Assembly (NCBI GenBank): GCA_050942825.1
Contig: JBMNOA010000004.1
Location: 5,545-69,544, forward strand
DNA length: 64,000 bases
Source: CAYRML01 sp050942825
GTDB lineage: Bacteria; Bacillota; Dehalobacteriia; UBA4068
Direction: 5' to 3'
The notes under the pieces were generated by a model. That model saw nothing but the letters and a program-made list of their open reading frames with translations. It was not told the DNA's origin and did no database searches. Position numbers and translations under genes: made by a program. This document shows positions 8,893-16,293 of this stretch, in pieces; position 1 is the first letter of the stretch, and the number at the start of each line of letters is the position of its first letter.

Positions 8893-9450
8893 CTATATCT
8901 CCATAATCTCTTTTTCTTTTTGTTCTAAGATTTCCTCTAGCTTTTTGATACTTTTATTGGTGATTTTCTGAATTTCGTCCAGGCCGCGTACGCTTTCATC
9001 TTCAGAAACGCTTTTGGATTTCTCCAAATCTTTGATCATATCATTAAGGTCTCTTCTAATATTGCGTATGGCAACTTTAGCTTCTTCGGTTTTTTTGTTA
9101 CACACTTTAACCAATTCTTTACGCCGCTCTTCCGTTAGTGGAGGAATATTGATCCTAATCACTGAGCCGTCGCTATGAGGCGTAAGTCCTAAATCTGATT
9201 TCAGTATGGCTTTTTCAATAATGGGAACGGTATTTTTATCCCAGGGCTGGATAAGAATAAGACGTGGTTCCGGACAAGAAATGTTGGAAGTTTGATTAAT
9301 CGCGGTAGGTGTACCATAATAATCTACCAAAACTTTATCTAATATGGCAGGATTAGCTCTGCCGGCGCGCAAAGAGGAAAATTCTTTGGACAAAACCTGG
9401 GCAACCTTATCCATTCTCACTTGAGCATCAGACAAAACATCTTTAATCAT
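8893..9450 (-). CDS. frr: Ribosome recycling factor
   Basis: A 185-residue protein that, with EF-G, splits the ribosome after termination. It shows the family core: LSSLRAGRANPAIL-like helix near residue 30, the DYYGTPTAINQTSNISCPEP hinge region and the INIPPLTEERRKELVK stretch near 110. A longer reading from 9459 starts at a GTG that is part of the ribosome site; AGGAGG lies eight bases before the ATG at 9450 and this start gives the usual length of 185. It overlaps the pyrH stop by eight bases, so translation is coupled. Confidence 0.96.
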   Translation of the reverse strand: MIKDVLSDAQVRMDKVAQVLSKEFSSLRAGRANPAILDKVLVDYYGTPTAINQTSNISCPEPRLILIQPWDKNTVPIIEKAILKSDLGLTPHSDGSVIRINIPPLTEERRKELVKVCNKKTEEAKVAIRNIRRDLNDMIKDLEKSKSVSEDESVRGLDEIQKITNKSIKKLEEILEQKEKEIMEI

Positions 9451-10177
9451 CAACTTCACCTCCTAAATATGTGCCTATTCCTTTGTCCATTACGACATTA
9501 AAAATATTATTAGGCCGCGTAATATCAAAAACAACGATCGGAATAGCATTATCCTTACATAAAGAAGCAGCTGTAGAATCCATAACCTGCAATTCTAAAT
9601 TAAGAACTTCCATATAAGTGAGATTATCAAATTTTTTTGCGTTGGGATTCTTATTGGGGTCGCTATCATATACACCATCAACTTTTTTAGCCATCAAAAT
9701 AATTTCGGCTTCTATTTCAGCGGCACGCAAGGCAGCGGTAGTATCGGTAGAAAAATACGGGCTGCCTGTCCCGGCAGCAAAAATAACTACTCTGCCCTTT
9801 TCCAAATGTCTGATAGCGCGGCGACGTATATATGGCTCGGCCACGGCTCTCATCTCAATAGCTGACTGAACTCTCGTGACGACATCCAATTTTTCCAAAG
9901 CATCTTGAAGAGCCAAAGAATTAATTACCGTAGCGAGCATCCCCATATAATCAGCTGTGGAGCGATCCATCCCTTTGGAACTGCCGGAAATACCTCTCCA
10001 GATATTGCCTCCGCCCACTACAATTGCTACTTGTATACCTAAACGATTAAGATCTTTGACTTGAGATGCAATTGCATTAAGAGTTTTTTGCTCAAGACCA
10101 TAGCCCATATCACCGGCTAAGGATTCGCCGCTGATTTTTAGTACCAACCTTTTATATTTGGGCTGCAAAACGATCAC
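9443..10177 (-). CDS. pyrH: UMP kinase
   Basis: A hexameric bacterial UMP kinase of about 241-244 residues, unrelated to eukaryotic UMP/CMP kinases, which makes UDP for all pyrimidine nucleotides. Typical motifs are KRLVLKISGESLAG at the N-terminus, VVGGGNIWRG near 52, and the FAAGTGSPYFSTDTTAALRA region near 135, of the amino-acid kinase superfamily. The drawn start is GTG at 10177, only two bases behind GGAG; a TTG at 10168 has better spacing and gives the usual short leader before KYKRL. Either is possible. The gene follows tsf, separated by a 123-base gap that holds a hairpin. Confidence 0.94.
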   Translation of the reverse strand: MIVLQPKYKRLVLKISGESLAGDMGYGLEQKTLNAIASQVKDLNRLGIQVAIVVGGGNIWRGISGSSKGMDRSTADYMGMLATVINSLALQDALEKLDVVTRVQSAIEMRAVAEPYIRRRAIRHLEKGRVVIFAAGTGSPYFSTDTTAALRAAEIEAEIILMAKKVDGVYDSDPNKNPNAKKFDNLTYMEVLNLELQVMDSTAASLCKDNAIPIVVFDITRPNNIFNVVMDKGIGTYLGGEVDD

Positions 10178-10212
10178 CGCTCCTTTTTGTAGATTATTGA
10201 TTGTATACCATT

Positions 10213-10242
10213 AGGAATTTCTGCATAGCAGAGGAAATTCCT
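10213..10242 (-). other. Hairpin in the tsf-pyrH gap
   Basis: Within the 123-base gap, 8 bp (10213-10220 with 10235-10242) and then 4 bp (10221-10224 with 10228-10231) pair around a 3-base loop, with a three-base bulge on one side. No T run follows on the minus strand, so it does not look like a rho-independent terminator. It could slow decay or act on pyrH expression; function is not known. Confidence 0.35.
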
Positions 10243-10300
10243 CCATTAAAAAAGGATTATTTATTGGAATTTTTTTCGTTTTTTATTTTTTAGCTTGCGG

Positions 10301-10951
10301 CTATTGGCATTGGCTCATAGCTGCTACTTCTTCGGCTAAATTGCTTTGTTTTTTCTCGATGCCTTCACCGACTTGGAAACGGGCAAAACGGCGAATGGAA
10401 ATATTCTCACCAATAACGGCTATTTTCTCAGTTAAAACTTGCTGAATAGTTTTGTCGGTGTCCTTGATGAAAGGTTGTTCTAAAAGGCAAACTTCTTTGT
10501 AATATTTTTCTATGCGTCCTTCCACCATTTTTTCGGCAATATTTTCCGGTTTGCCTTCGTTCATGGCTTGAGATTTTAAAATTTCTCTTTCTTTTTGGAT
10601 ATTTTCCGCTGGCACTTCTTCGCGGCTGACATATGCGGGATTAGAAGCAGCGATCTGCATGGCTATATCACGACATAATTCTTTATATTCAGGAGTTTTG
10701 GCCACAAAATCTGTTTCGCAATTTACTTCTACCAAAACACCTATTTTTCCCGCTCCATGGATATATGCTTCCACCAGACCTTCGGCAGCAATACGGCCGG
10801 ATTTTTTAGCGGCGGAGGCCAGACCTTTTTCTCTCAAATAGTCGATAGCTTTTTCTATATCAGCGTTACATTCAGTTAAGGCTTTTTTGCAGTCCATCAT
10901 GCCTGCACCCGTTCTTTCTCTTAATTCTTTTACCATAGCAGCACTAACCAT
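10301..10951 (-). CDS. tsf: Elongation factor Ts
   Basis: A 216-residue guanine-nucleotide exchange factor for EF-Tu. The N-terminal UBA-like module reads VKELRERTGAGMMDCKKAL, and the core begins with KIGVLVEVNCETDFVAKTPE. The length matches the short, single-core EF-Ts of many Firmicutes rather than the 280-residue E. coli type. The C-terminal part contains EQPFIKDTDKTIQQVL, the usual coiled-coil base. It follows rpsB across a 79-base gap that holds a stable hairpin (10996-11023), so S2 and EF-Ts levels may be set partly by read-through. Confidence 0.96.
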   Translation of the reverse strand: MVSAAMVKELRERTGAGMMDCKKALTECNADIEKAIDYLREKGLASAAKKSGRIAAEGLVEAYIHGAGKIGVLVEVNCETDFVAKTPEYKELCRDIAMQIAASNPAYVSREEVPAENIQKEREILKSQAMNEGKPENIAEKMVEGRIEKYYKEVCLLEQPFIKDTDKTIQQVLTEKIAVIGENISIRRFARFQVGEGIEKKQSNLAEEVAAMSQCQ

Positions 10952-10995
10952 TTATAAAAAACCTCCTTAAACTTAAATTATTTAATTTTAGCTTA

Positions 10996-11023
10996 AAGGC
11001 AGGGATATCTTCATCCCTGCCTT
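10996..11023 (-). terminator. Hairpin between rpsB and tsf (possible attenuator)
   Basis: A perfect 11-bp stem (10996-11006 with 11013-11023) with a 6-base loop lies 7 bases behind the rpsB stop. On the minus strand only a short T run (CCTTTAAG) follows, so termination would be partial. Such leaky structures between rpsB and tsf are known from other bacteria and could keep more S2 than EF-Ts message. Confidence 0.5.
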
Positions 11024-11030
11024 ATAATTT

Positions 11031-11801
11031 TTAGACTTCTGCGGCTGGGGTTTCTGCCGGGACGTCTTTGCTGACTGCATCATTATCTGCAGTAGCTTCC
11101 ACAGCTGCCGCCATAGATTGGCCTTGGTTGGCCTCAATGATAGCATCGGCCATTTTAGCAGATAATAACTTCACCGCACGAATAGCATCATCATTGCCGG
11201 GAATGACATAATCAATCTCATCGGGATCACAATTTGTGTCAACAATGGCCACGATAGGTATTCCTAAACGACGCGCCTCCGCAACGGCAATTTTTTCTTT
11301 TCTAGGATCAACAATGAAAAGTGCACCGGGCAATTTCTTCATGTCCTTGATGCCACCCAAAAAGCGTTCTAACTTATCTTTTTCAGCCCGTAATTTAGAT
11401 ACTTCTTTTTTGGGCAATAACTCAAAAGTGCCATCTTCTTCCATTTTTTCCAATTGACGTAAATAATCTATACGTTTTTGGATGGTATGGAAATTGGTCA
11501 GCATACCGCCCAACCAACGTTCATTAACATAATACATATTAGATCTGATGGCTTCTTCTTTGATGGAATCTTGAGCTTGTTTTTTGGTACCCACAAAAAG
11601 CACGCTTTTACCTTCTTCGGCTACAGAGCGGATAAAATTATAAGCTTCCTCCACTTTGCGAACAGTTTTTTGCAGGTCAATGATATAAATGCCATTACGT
11701 TCAGTAAAGATGTACTTGCTCATTTTAGGGTTCCAGCGACGGGTTTGGTGACCGAAATGCACACCGGCCTCCAACAATTGTTTCATAGAAATAACATCCA
11801 T
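11031..11801 (-). CDS. rpsB: 30S ribosomal protein S2
   Basis: A 256-residue S2 protein of the small subunit. It begins MDVISMKQLLEAGVHFGHQT and contains the RRWNPKMSKYIF and LPGALFIVDPRKEKIAVAEA stretches that mark the family. The last 30 residues are low-complexity (Ala, Glu, Val) as in many Firmicutes. An upstream TTG-type extension to 11834 was rejected: AGGAGG lies eight bases before the ATG at 11801 and the extra residues match nothing in S2. A strong promoter and a structured leader precede it, making it the head of the rpsB-tsf-pyrH-frr-ferredoxin unit. Confidence 0.97.
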   Translation of the reverse strand: MDVISMKQLLEAGVHFGHQTRRWNPKMSKYIFTERNGIYIIDLQKTVRKVEEAYNFIRSVAEEGKSVLFVGTKKQAQDSIKEEAIRSNMYYVNERWLGGMLTNFHTIQKRIDYLRQLEKMEEDGTFELLPKKEVSKLRAEKDKLERFLGGIKDMKKLPGALFIVDPRKEKIAVAEARRLGIPIVAIVDTNCDPDEIDYVIPGNDDAIRAVKLLSAKMADAIIEANQGQSMAAAVEATADNDAVSKDVPAETPAAEV

Positions 11802-11899
11802 TTTTACTTCCTCCTTTTGTTTTACCACCGACATTTCTAAAGCCTGCCCACCGCAAGCGGCACTAGAGCGGCTAATTCATGTCGTGTGTATTTATACCA
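11802..11899 (-). promoter_or_regulatory. 5' leader of rpsB, possible S2 autoregulatory RNA
   Basis: About 98 bases separate the predicted transcription start from the rpsB ATG. The middle part folds easily: the motif GCCGC-TTGC-GGTGGGC and neighbouring GCCGCTC can pair in alternative ways. rpsB leaders that bind S2 are known in several bacterial groups; whether this one belongs to such a family cannot be decided by reading. The tail carries the ribosome site AGGAGG. Confidence 0.35.
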
Positions 11900-11905
11900 G
11901 CGCTA

Positions 11906-11934
11906 AGTATAGCATAATATAAATATTATTGCAA
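11906..11934 (-). promoter_or_regulatory. sigma-A promoter of rpsB
   Basis: On the minus strand TTGCAA (11934-11929) and TATACT (11911-11906) are 17 bases apart, in a very A+T-rich setting, about 105 bases upstream of rpsB. It lies just behind the hslU terminator, as expected for the start of the next unit. Confidence 0.7.
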
Positions 11935-11985
11935 TAGATTTAGCTGCAATACTTGCGCAGTACCTGATATAGCTTGTCCAAATAT

Positions 11986-12008
11986 AACAGGCGGCTGAGC
12001 CGCTTGTT
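11986..12008 (-). terminator. Terminator hairpin after hslU
   Basis: A 10-bp stem with one G-U pair (11986-11995 with 11999-12008) and a 3-base loop starts five bases after the hslU stop. The following minus-strand bases (TATATTTGG) are T-rich but not a clean T run. It probably ends the long hydrolase-to-hslU unit. Confidence 0.55.
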
Positions 12009-12012
12009 GTTT

Positions 12013-13431
12013 TTATAAAATAAAGCGGCTCAAATCTTCGTTTTGCGCAATATCTTTGAGCTTCGTTTCGACAAATTTTCTGTCTATTTTTACTCGGCCA
12101 CGGGCATTTTCGGGCGCCTCAAATAGTAGATCTTCCAATACCTTTTCCAGGATGGTGTGTAGTCTCCTGGCACCGATATTTTCCGTATTCCTGTTCACCC
12201 TATCGGCAAATTCAGCTATGGCATCAATACCGTCGCTAGTAAACTCGGCCTCCACTCCGTCTACTTTCAACATGGCCTCATATTGCTTGATCAGGGAATT
12301 TTTCGGTTCCAATAAAATGCGGCGCAAATCTTCCATATTAAGATTATCCAGCTCTACACGGATAGGGAAACGCCCCTGAAGCTCGGGGATGAGATCGGAG
12401 GGCTTGGAAAGGTGAAAAGCTCCGGCAGCTATAAAGAGTATATGATCGGTTTTGATAGGACCATACTTGGTCATGACTGTGCAACCTTCTACAATAGGCA
12501 AGATATCCCTTTGCACTCCGCCACGCGAAATATCGGGTCCATGACCGCCCTCTTTACCGGCAATTTTGTCTATTTCGTCTAAGAAGATGATACCGGATTG
12601 TTCGGCTTTTTCTATGCCCAAGAGCGTAACTTCATCAGTATCTATGAGTTTTTCCGCTTCTTCCTGAGTGAGTATTTTTTTGGCTTCGGCAACGGAAACT
12701 TTACGCTTTTTATGTTTTTTAGGCATGATTCCACCTAAAATACCCTGCATATTGATACCCATCTCTTCCATTCCGTCACCCAAAGCTCCCAAAGCCATGG
12801 TATTATTTTCTTCGACTTCAATTTCTACTATCTCTTTATCCAAAGCTCCTTTGGCAAGTTGATCACGCAGCCATACCCGTCTGCGTCTGATATCTTCTTC
12901 TTTTTTCAGCTCTTTTTCCTGTTCTTCGGGGCTCTCTTCAACGCTGGTCTCAGTGTTTCCAAAAAACATATTTAGAGGATTAGCCATATTAAAATTATGG
13001 TTGCGGCTTTTGCTAGGCAGAGGAGCCAACAAATTCAAAAGACGCAATTCCGCGGCAGCTGCTGCTTTTTCCTTGACCTTTTCCATTTTTTCATTACGGA
13101 CCATTCTGATAGAGGTTTCCAGCAAATCACGAATCATAGATTCTACATCACGTCCTACATACCCCACCTCGGTAAATTTGGTGGCCTCTACTTTGATAAA
13201 GGGAGCTTCCACCAGCTTTGCCAAACGGCGGGCGATTTCGGTTTTGCCTACGCCTGTAGGTCCGATCATGATGATGTTTTTTGGCAGGATTTCTTCCTGT
13301 ATGGTAGCATCCAGCTTCTGACGACGATATCGGTTACGCAAAACCACCGCCACACATTTTTTGGCATCTTTTTGGCCGACTATATATTTATCCAGTTCGG
13401 CAACTATCTGAGTCGGAGTTAATTCTTTCAT
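12013..13431 (-). CDS. hslU: HslU (ClpY) unfoldase ATPase of the HslUV protease
   Basis: A 472-residue AAA+ hexamer that unfolds substrates for the HslV peptidase. It opens with LTPTQIVAELDKYIVGQKDA; Walker A is GPTGVGKTEIARRLA near residue 53, Walker B FLDEIDKIA near 285, and the arginine-finger box lies around ELQGRFPIRVEL. The central I domain (about 110-270) is charged and less conserved, and GYVGRDVES is the pore loop. The C-terminus ends in DLSRFIL, and HslU C-termini dock into HslV. AGGAGG precedes the ATG by five bases. It sits 46 bases downstream of hslV; no codY follows, unlike in Bacillus. Confidence 0.97.
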   Translation of the reverse strand: MKELTPTQIVAELDKYIVGQKDAKKCVAVVLRNRYRRQKLDATIQEEILPKNIIMIGPTGVGKTEIARRLAKLVEAPFIKVEATKFTEVGYVGRDVESMIRDLLETSIRMVRNEKMEKVKEKAAAAAELRLLNLLAPLPSKSRNHNFNMANPLNMFFGNTETSVEESPEEQEKELKKEEDIRRRRVWLRDQLAKGALDKEIVEIEVEENNTMALGALGDGMEEMGINMQGILGGIMPKKHKKRKVSVAEAKKILTQEEAEKLIDTDEVTLLGIEKAEQSGIIFLDEIDKIAGKEGGHGPDISRGGVQRDILPIVEGCTVMTKYGPIKTDHILFIAAGAFHLSKPSDLIPELQGRFPIRVELDNLNMEDLRRILLEPKNSLIKQYEAMLKVDGVEAEFTSDGIDAIAEFADRVNRNTENIGARRLHTILEKVLEDLLFEAPENARGRVKIDRKFVETKLKDIAQNEDLSRFIL

Positions 13432-13477
13432 ATTGTCCTCCTTTTAGCATTTACAAAAAACAGCTCTCGTATTGATA

Positions 13478-14026
13478 TTATTTCAGCTCTTCTATGCTGA
13501 TATTCTTATTGGTATATACGCAAATATCGGAGGCAATATTCATAGCTTCCTTAGCTATTTCTTTGGCGCTTAAATCGCTATAGGCCAACAAAGCTCTGGC
13601 TGCAGCCAAAGCGTAGGTACCCCCTGAACCGATAGCGGCCACATCATCATCCGGCTCAATTACTTCACCGTTACCCGAGATGATGAGCATTTTAGCGCTG
13701 GAGGCGACTATCAAAAGCGCCTCTAGATGGCGCAAATATTTATCTGTTCTCCATTCCCGGGCCAGACCGACAGCGGCTTTTTCAAGATTGCCGCGGCTTT
13801 CCTCCAAGCGTCCCTCAAATTTTTCAAACAGCGTGAAGGCATCGGCCACAGACCCGGCAAAACCGGCGATTACCTTATCATGATATAGGCGGCGGATTTT
13901 TTTTGCCCCATGCTTCATCACTGTAGCATTACCAAAAGTAACCTGACCATCTCCAGCCAAAGCTACTTTATTATCCTTTTTGACGCAAATTATAGTCGTG
14001 GCATGAAAAGAAATTTTATTATCCAT
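13478..14026 (-). CDS. hslV: HslV (ClpQ) peptidase of the HslUV protease
   Basis: A 182-residue proteasome-beta-like threonine peptidase. The core reads HATTIICVKKDNK, then ALAGDGQVTFG, then KVIAGFAGSVADAFTLFEKFE, matching HslV throughout. In Proteobacteria the nucleophile is the threonine right after the initiator Met. Here nine residues (MDNKISFHA) precede the Thr-Thr pair, resembling the Bacillus form, which also begins a few residues earlier. No better start codon is visible between 14026 and the Thr codons, so a short propeptide or a different N-terminal nucleophile has to be assumed. It forms a ring with HslU, encoded next. Confidence 0.95.
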   Translation of the reverse strand: MDNKISFHATTIICVKKDNKVALAGDGQVTFGNATVMKHGAKKIRRLYHDKVIAGFAGSVADAFTLFEKFEGRLEESRGNLEKAAVGLAREWRTDKYLRHLEALLIVASSAKMLIISGNGEVIEPDDDVAAIGSGGTYALAAARALLAYSDLSAKEIAKEAMNIASDICVYTNKNISIEELK

Positions 14027-14050
14027 GGCTATCCTCTCTTTCTTGAAAAA

Positions 14051-14947
14051 CTATGCTCTGGGATGAGTTTTGTCATAGACCTCTTTGAGCCTATTTTTGG
14101 TAACATGAGTATATATCTGAGTTGTCGACATGCTGGCATGGCCTAAAAACTCCTGCACAGAACGGAGATCAGCTCCATTATCTAATAAATGGGTTGCAAA
14201 GGAATGACGCAGCGTATGTGGACTGATCTTATGATTTATGGCGGCCTTTTCCATATATTTATTGACTATATTACGAATACTTCTGTCCGTCAGGCGACCG
14301 CCTCGGTTATTAAGAAATAGTGCTTTCCCTTTAACAAGCGGATATTTTTGCGCACGGGCCTGGCTATAAGCTTTGACGGCCTCCATAGCGGGAAGTCCGA
14401 TCGGCACTATCCGCTCTTTAGAGCCCTTGCCAAACACACGCAAATAGCCGACGGAATAATCAATATCGCCGATATTAAGCGAAACCAGCTCACTGACCCT
14501 CAACCCCGCTCCATAGATCACTTCCAAAATGGCTTTATCCCTCAAGCCTCCCAGGCTCTCGTCAGGAGCCGTTAAAAGAGCTTCTATCTCGGGATAATAG
14601 AGAAATCTGGGTAGATACTGATCAGCCTTGGGTGTTGACACGGTAAAATTTTTAGCTTCTTTTAACAAATTTTCCCGCGTGATAAAATGATAAAAAGAAC
14701 GAATAGTAGATAACTTGCGGGCTATAGACCGTTTGCTCAGACCGCTTTGACGTAGATAAGACAGATAATGGCGGATCAACAAATTATCTATGGCATTGAT
14801 ATCAATATCGACAGGCGTACAAGCCTGTTCCCTTGCCATAAAAGCAGCCAGATCAAGCAAATCAGATTCATAAGCACGCAAAGTATGAGTCGAATAATTT
14901 TTCTCCGCAATCAGGTACATATTGTACTTTTTAATCAACGCTTGCAA
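14051..14947 (-). CDS. xerC: Tyrosine recombinase XerC
   Basis: A 298-residue site-specific recombinase that with a partner resolves chromosome dimers at dif. The N-terminal SAM-like DNA-binding domain covers residues 1-95 and the catalytic domain 110-290. Catalytic residues fit R in GAGLRVSELVSL, K in FGKGSKERIVPI, H-x-x-R in SPHTLRHSFATHLL, H in LGHASMSTTQIY and the nucleophilic tyrosine in that last stretch. The start is a TTG at 14947 behind GGGAG. Place between trmFO and hslV is the standard Firmicutes order, which supports XerC rather than a phage integrase. Confidence 0.94.
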   Translation of the reverse strand: MQALIKKYNMYLIAEKNYSTHTLRAYESDLLDLAAFMAREQACTPVDIDINAIDNLLIRHYLSYLRQSGLSKRSIARKLSTIRSFYHFITRENLLKEAKNFTVSTPKADQYLPRFLYYPEIEALLTAPDESLGGLRDKAILEVIYGAGLRVSELVSLNIGDIDYSVGYLRVFGKGSKERIVPIGLPAMEAVKAYSQARAQKYPLVKGKALFLNNRGGRLTDRSIRNIVNKYMEKAAINHKISPHTLRHSFATHLLDNGADLRSVQEFLGHASMSTTQIYTHVTKNRLKEVYDKTHPRA

Positions 14948-14984
14948 TGCTCTCCCGCCTTTTTATATGCAGATAAAAGAGATT

Positions 14985-16289
14985 TCATGACTTAATTTGC
15001 AAAAAATCTTCTAATACAGCCAGAGCTCTGTGGGCTATAGCCGCATTTTTTTCTTTTTTATTTCTGATTCTTTTCTCCAAAGGAGGCAGCAAACCAAATG
15101 TGACATTCATAGGCTGAAAATTTGTATTAGGGCTGCTGATATAACGCAAAAGACTTCCTATAGCTGTCTCCTGCGGCAAAATTAGAGTATTTCGACCCAA
15201 AGCCAGTCTAGCAGCATTGATGCCCGCTACCAAACCGGAGGCCGCTGATTCCACATACCCCTCCACGCCGCTGATTTGGCCGGCAAACAAAAGATCGGTC
15301 CTCTTTTTAGTGACAAGATCAGCCTTGAGTATTTGCGGGGCATTGATATAGGTATTAAGATGCATCATGCCATAACGCATAAATTCGGCTTGTTCCAGCC
15401 CCGGTATCAGCCTGAATACTCTGTCCTGCTCTGCTTGTTTTAGTCTGGTCTGAAAGCCTACTATATTATACATGGTAGCAGCTTGATTATCCTGGCGTAA
15501 CTGCACAACGGCATAGGGCTGACTGCCATCGGGACACCTCAATCCTACCGGTTTCAAAGGCCCGTAACGCATAGTTTCCGGTCCCCTTTTGGCCATAGCC
15601 TCGATAGGCATGCAGCCCTCAAAGATTTTTTCTTCCTCAAAACCATGCAGTGGATAAAGCTCGGCAGTCAACAACTCCTCATAAAAACACCTGTATTGTG
15701 ACTCGGTCATAGGGCAATTGAGATAATCACCAGCGGAATCCCCCTTGTTATAACGGGAGGCTCGAAAGGCAATATTTAAGTCAATACTATCCTTAGCCAC
15801 CACGGGAGCCACAGCATCATGGAAAAAGAGATGTTGGTGACCGGTGAAAGCAGCTATAGCATTGCTTAAATCATCAGAAACCAAAGGTCCGGCTGCTATT
15901 ACAGTTAAATCGGAGGGAATTTTTTTTACTTCCTCATAATGTATATCGATTAAGGGGTGATTAACGATTTTTTCACTGATATAGGAAGAAAAAAGCTCTC
16001 TATCCACTGCCAAAGCGCCCCCTGCGGGAACTTTAGTTGCATAAGCGGCTTCCATTATCAATGAATCTAGTCGGAACATTTCCTCTTTTAGCAATCCTAC
16101 GGCATTCTCCACGGCACTTGCCCGCAAAGAATTGCTGCATACCAATTCCGCGAAGCATCCCGTTTTGTGAGCGGGAGTCATTTTGTACGGCCTCATCTCA
16201 TAAAGATCAACGCCCACTCCCCTTTGGGCGGCTTGCCAAGAGGCCTCACAGCCTGCCAAACCGGCACCTATGATGCTGATTCTGTTCAT
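14985..16289 (-). CDS. trmFO: Methylenetetrahydrofolate-tRNA-(uracil-5)-methyltransferase TrmFO
   Basis: A 434-residue FAD enzyme that makes 5-methyluridine at position 54 of tRNA, using methylene-THF and NAD(P)H instead of SAM. The N-terminal dinucleotide fold is IIGAGLAGCEASWQAA; next comes VDLYEMRPYKMTPAH, then ELVCSNSLRA with the cysteine of the family. FEGCMPIEAMAKRG near residue 223 contains the second catalytic cysteine. C-terminal FAGQISGVEGYVESAASGL completes the FAD site. AAGGAG lies seven bases before the ATG at 16289, overlapping the topA end. The order topA-trmFO-xerC is conserved. Confidence 0.96.
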   Translation of the reverse strand: MNRISIIGAGLAGCEASWQAAQRGVGVDLYEMRPYKMTPAHKTGCFAELVCSNSLRASAVENAVGLLKEEMFRLDSLIMEAAYATKVPAGGALAVDRELFSSYISEKIVNHPLIDIHYEEVKKIPSDLTVIAAGPLVSDDLSNAIAAFTGHQHLFFHDAVAPVVAKDSIDLNIAFRASRYNKGDSAGDYLNCPMTESQYRCFYEELLTAELYPLHGFEEEKIFEGCMPIEAMAKRGPETMRYGPLKPVGLRCPDGSQPYAVVQLRQDNQAATMYNIVGFQTRLKQAEQDRVFRLIPGLEQAEFMRYGMMHLNTYINAPQILKADLVTKKRTDLLFAGQISGVEGYVESAASGLVAGINAARLALGRNTLILPQETAIGSLLRYISSPNTNFQPMNVTFGLLPPLEKRIRNKKEKNAAIAHRALAVLEDFLQIKS

Positions 16290-16293
16290 CTAT

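Noticed and set aside
14051..14947. Phage or transposon integrase
   Set aside because: The tyrosine recombinase lies in the conserved trmFO-xerC-hslV order and no other mobile-element gene is near.
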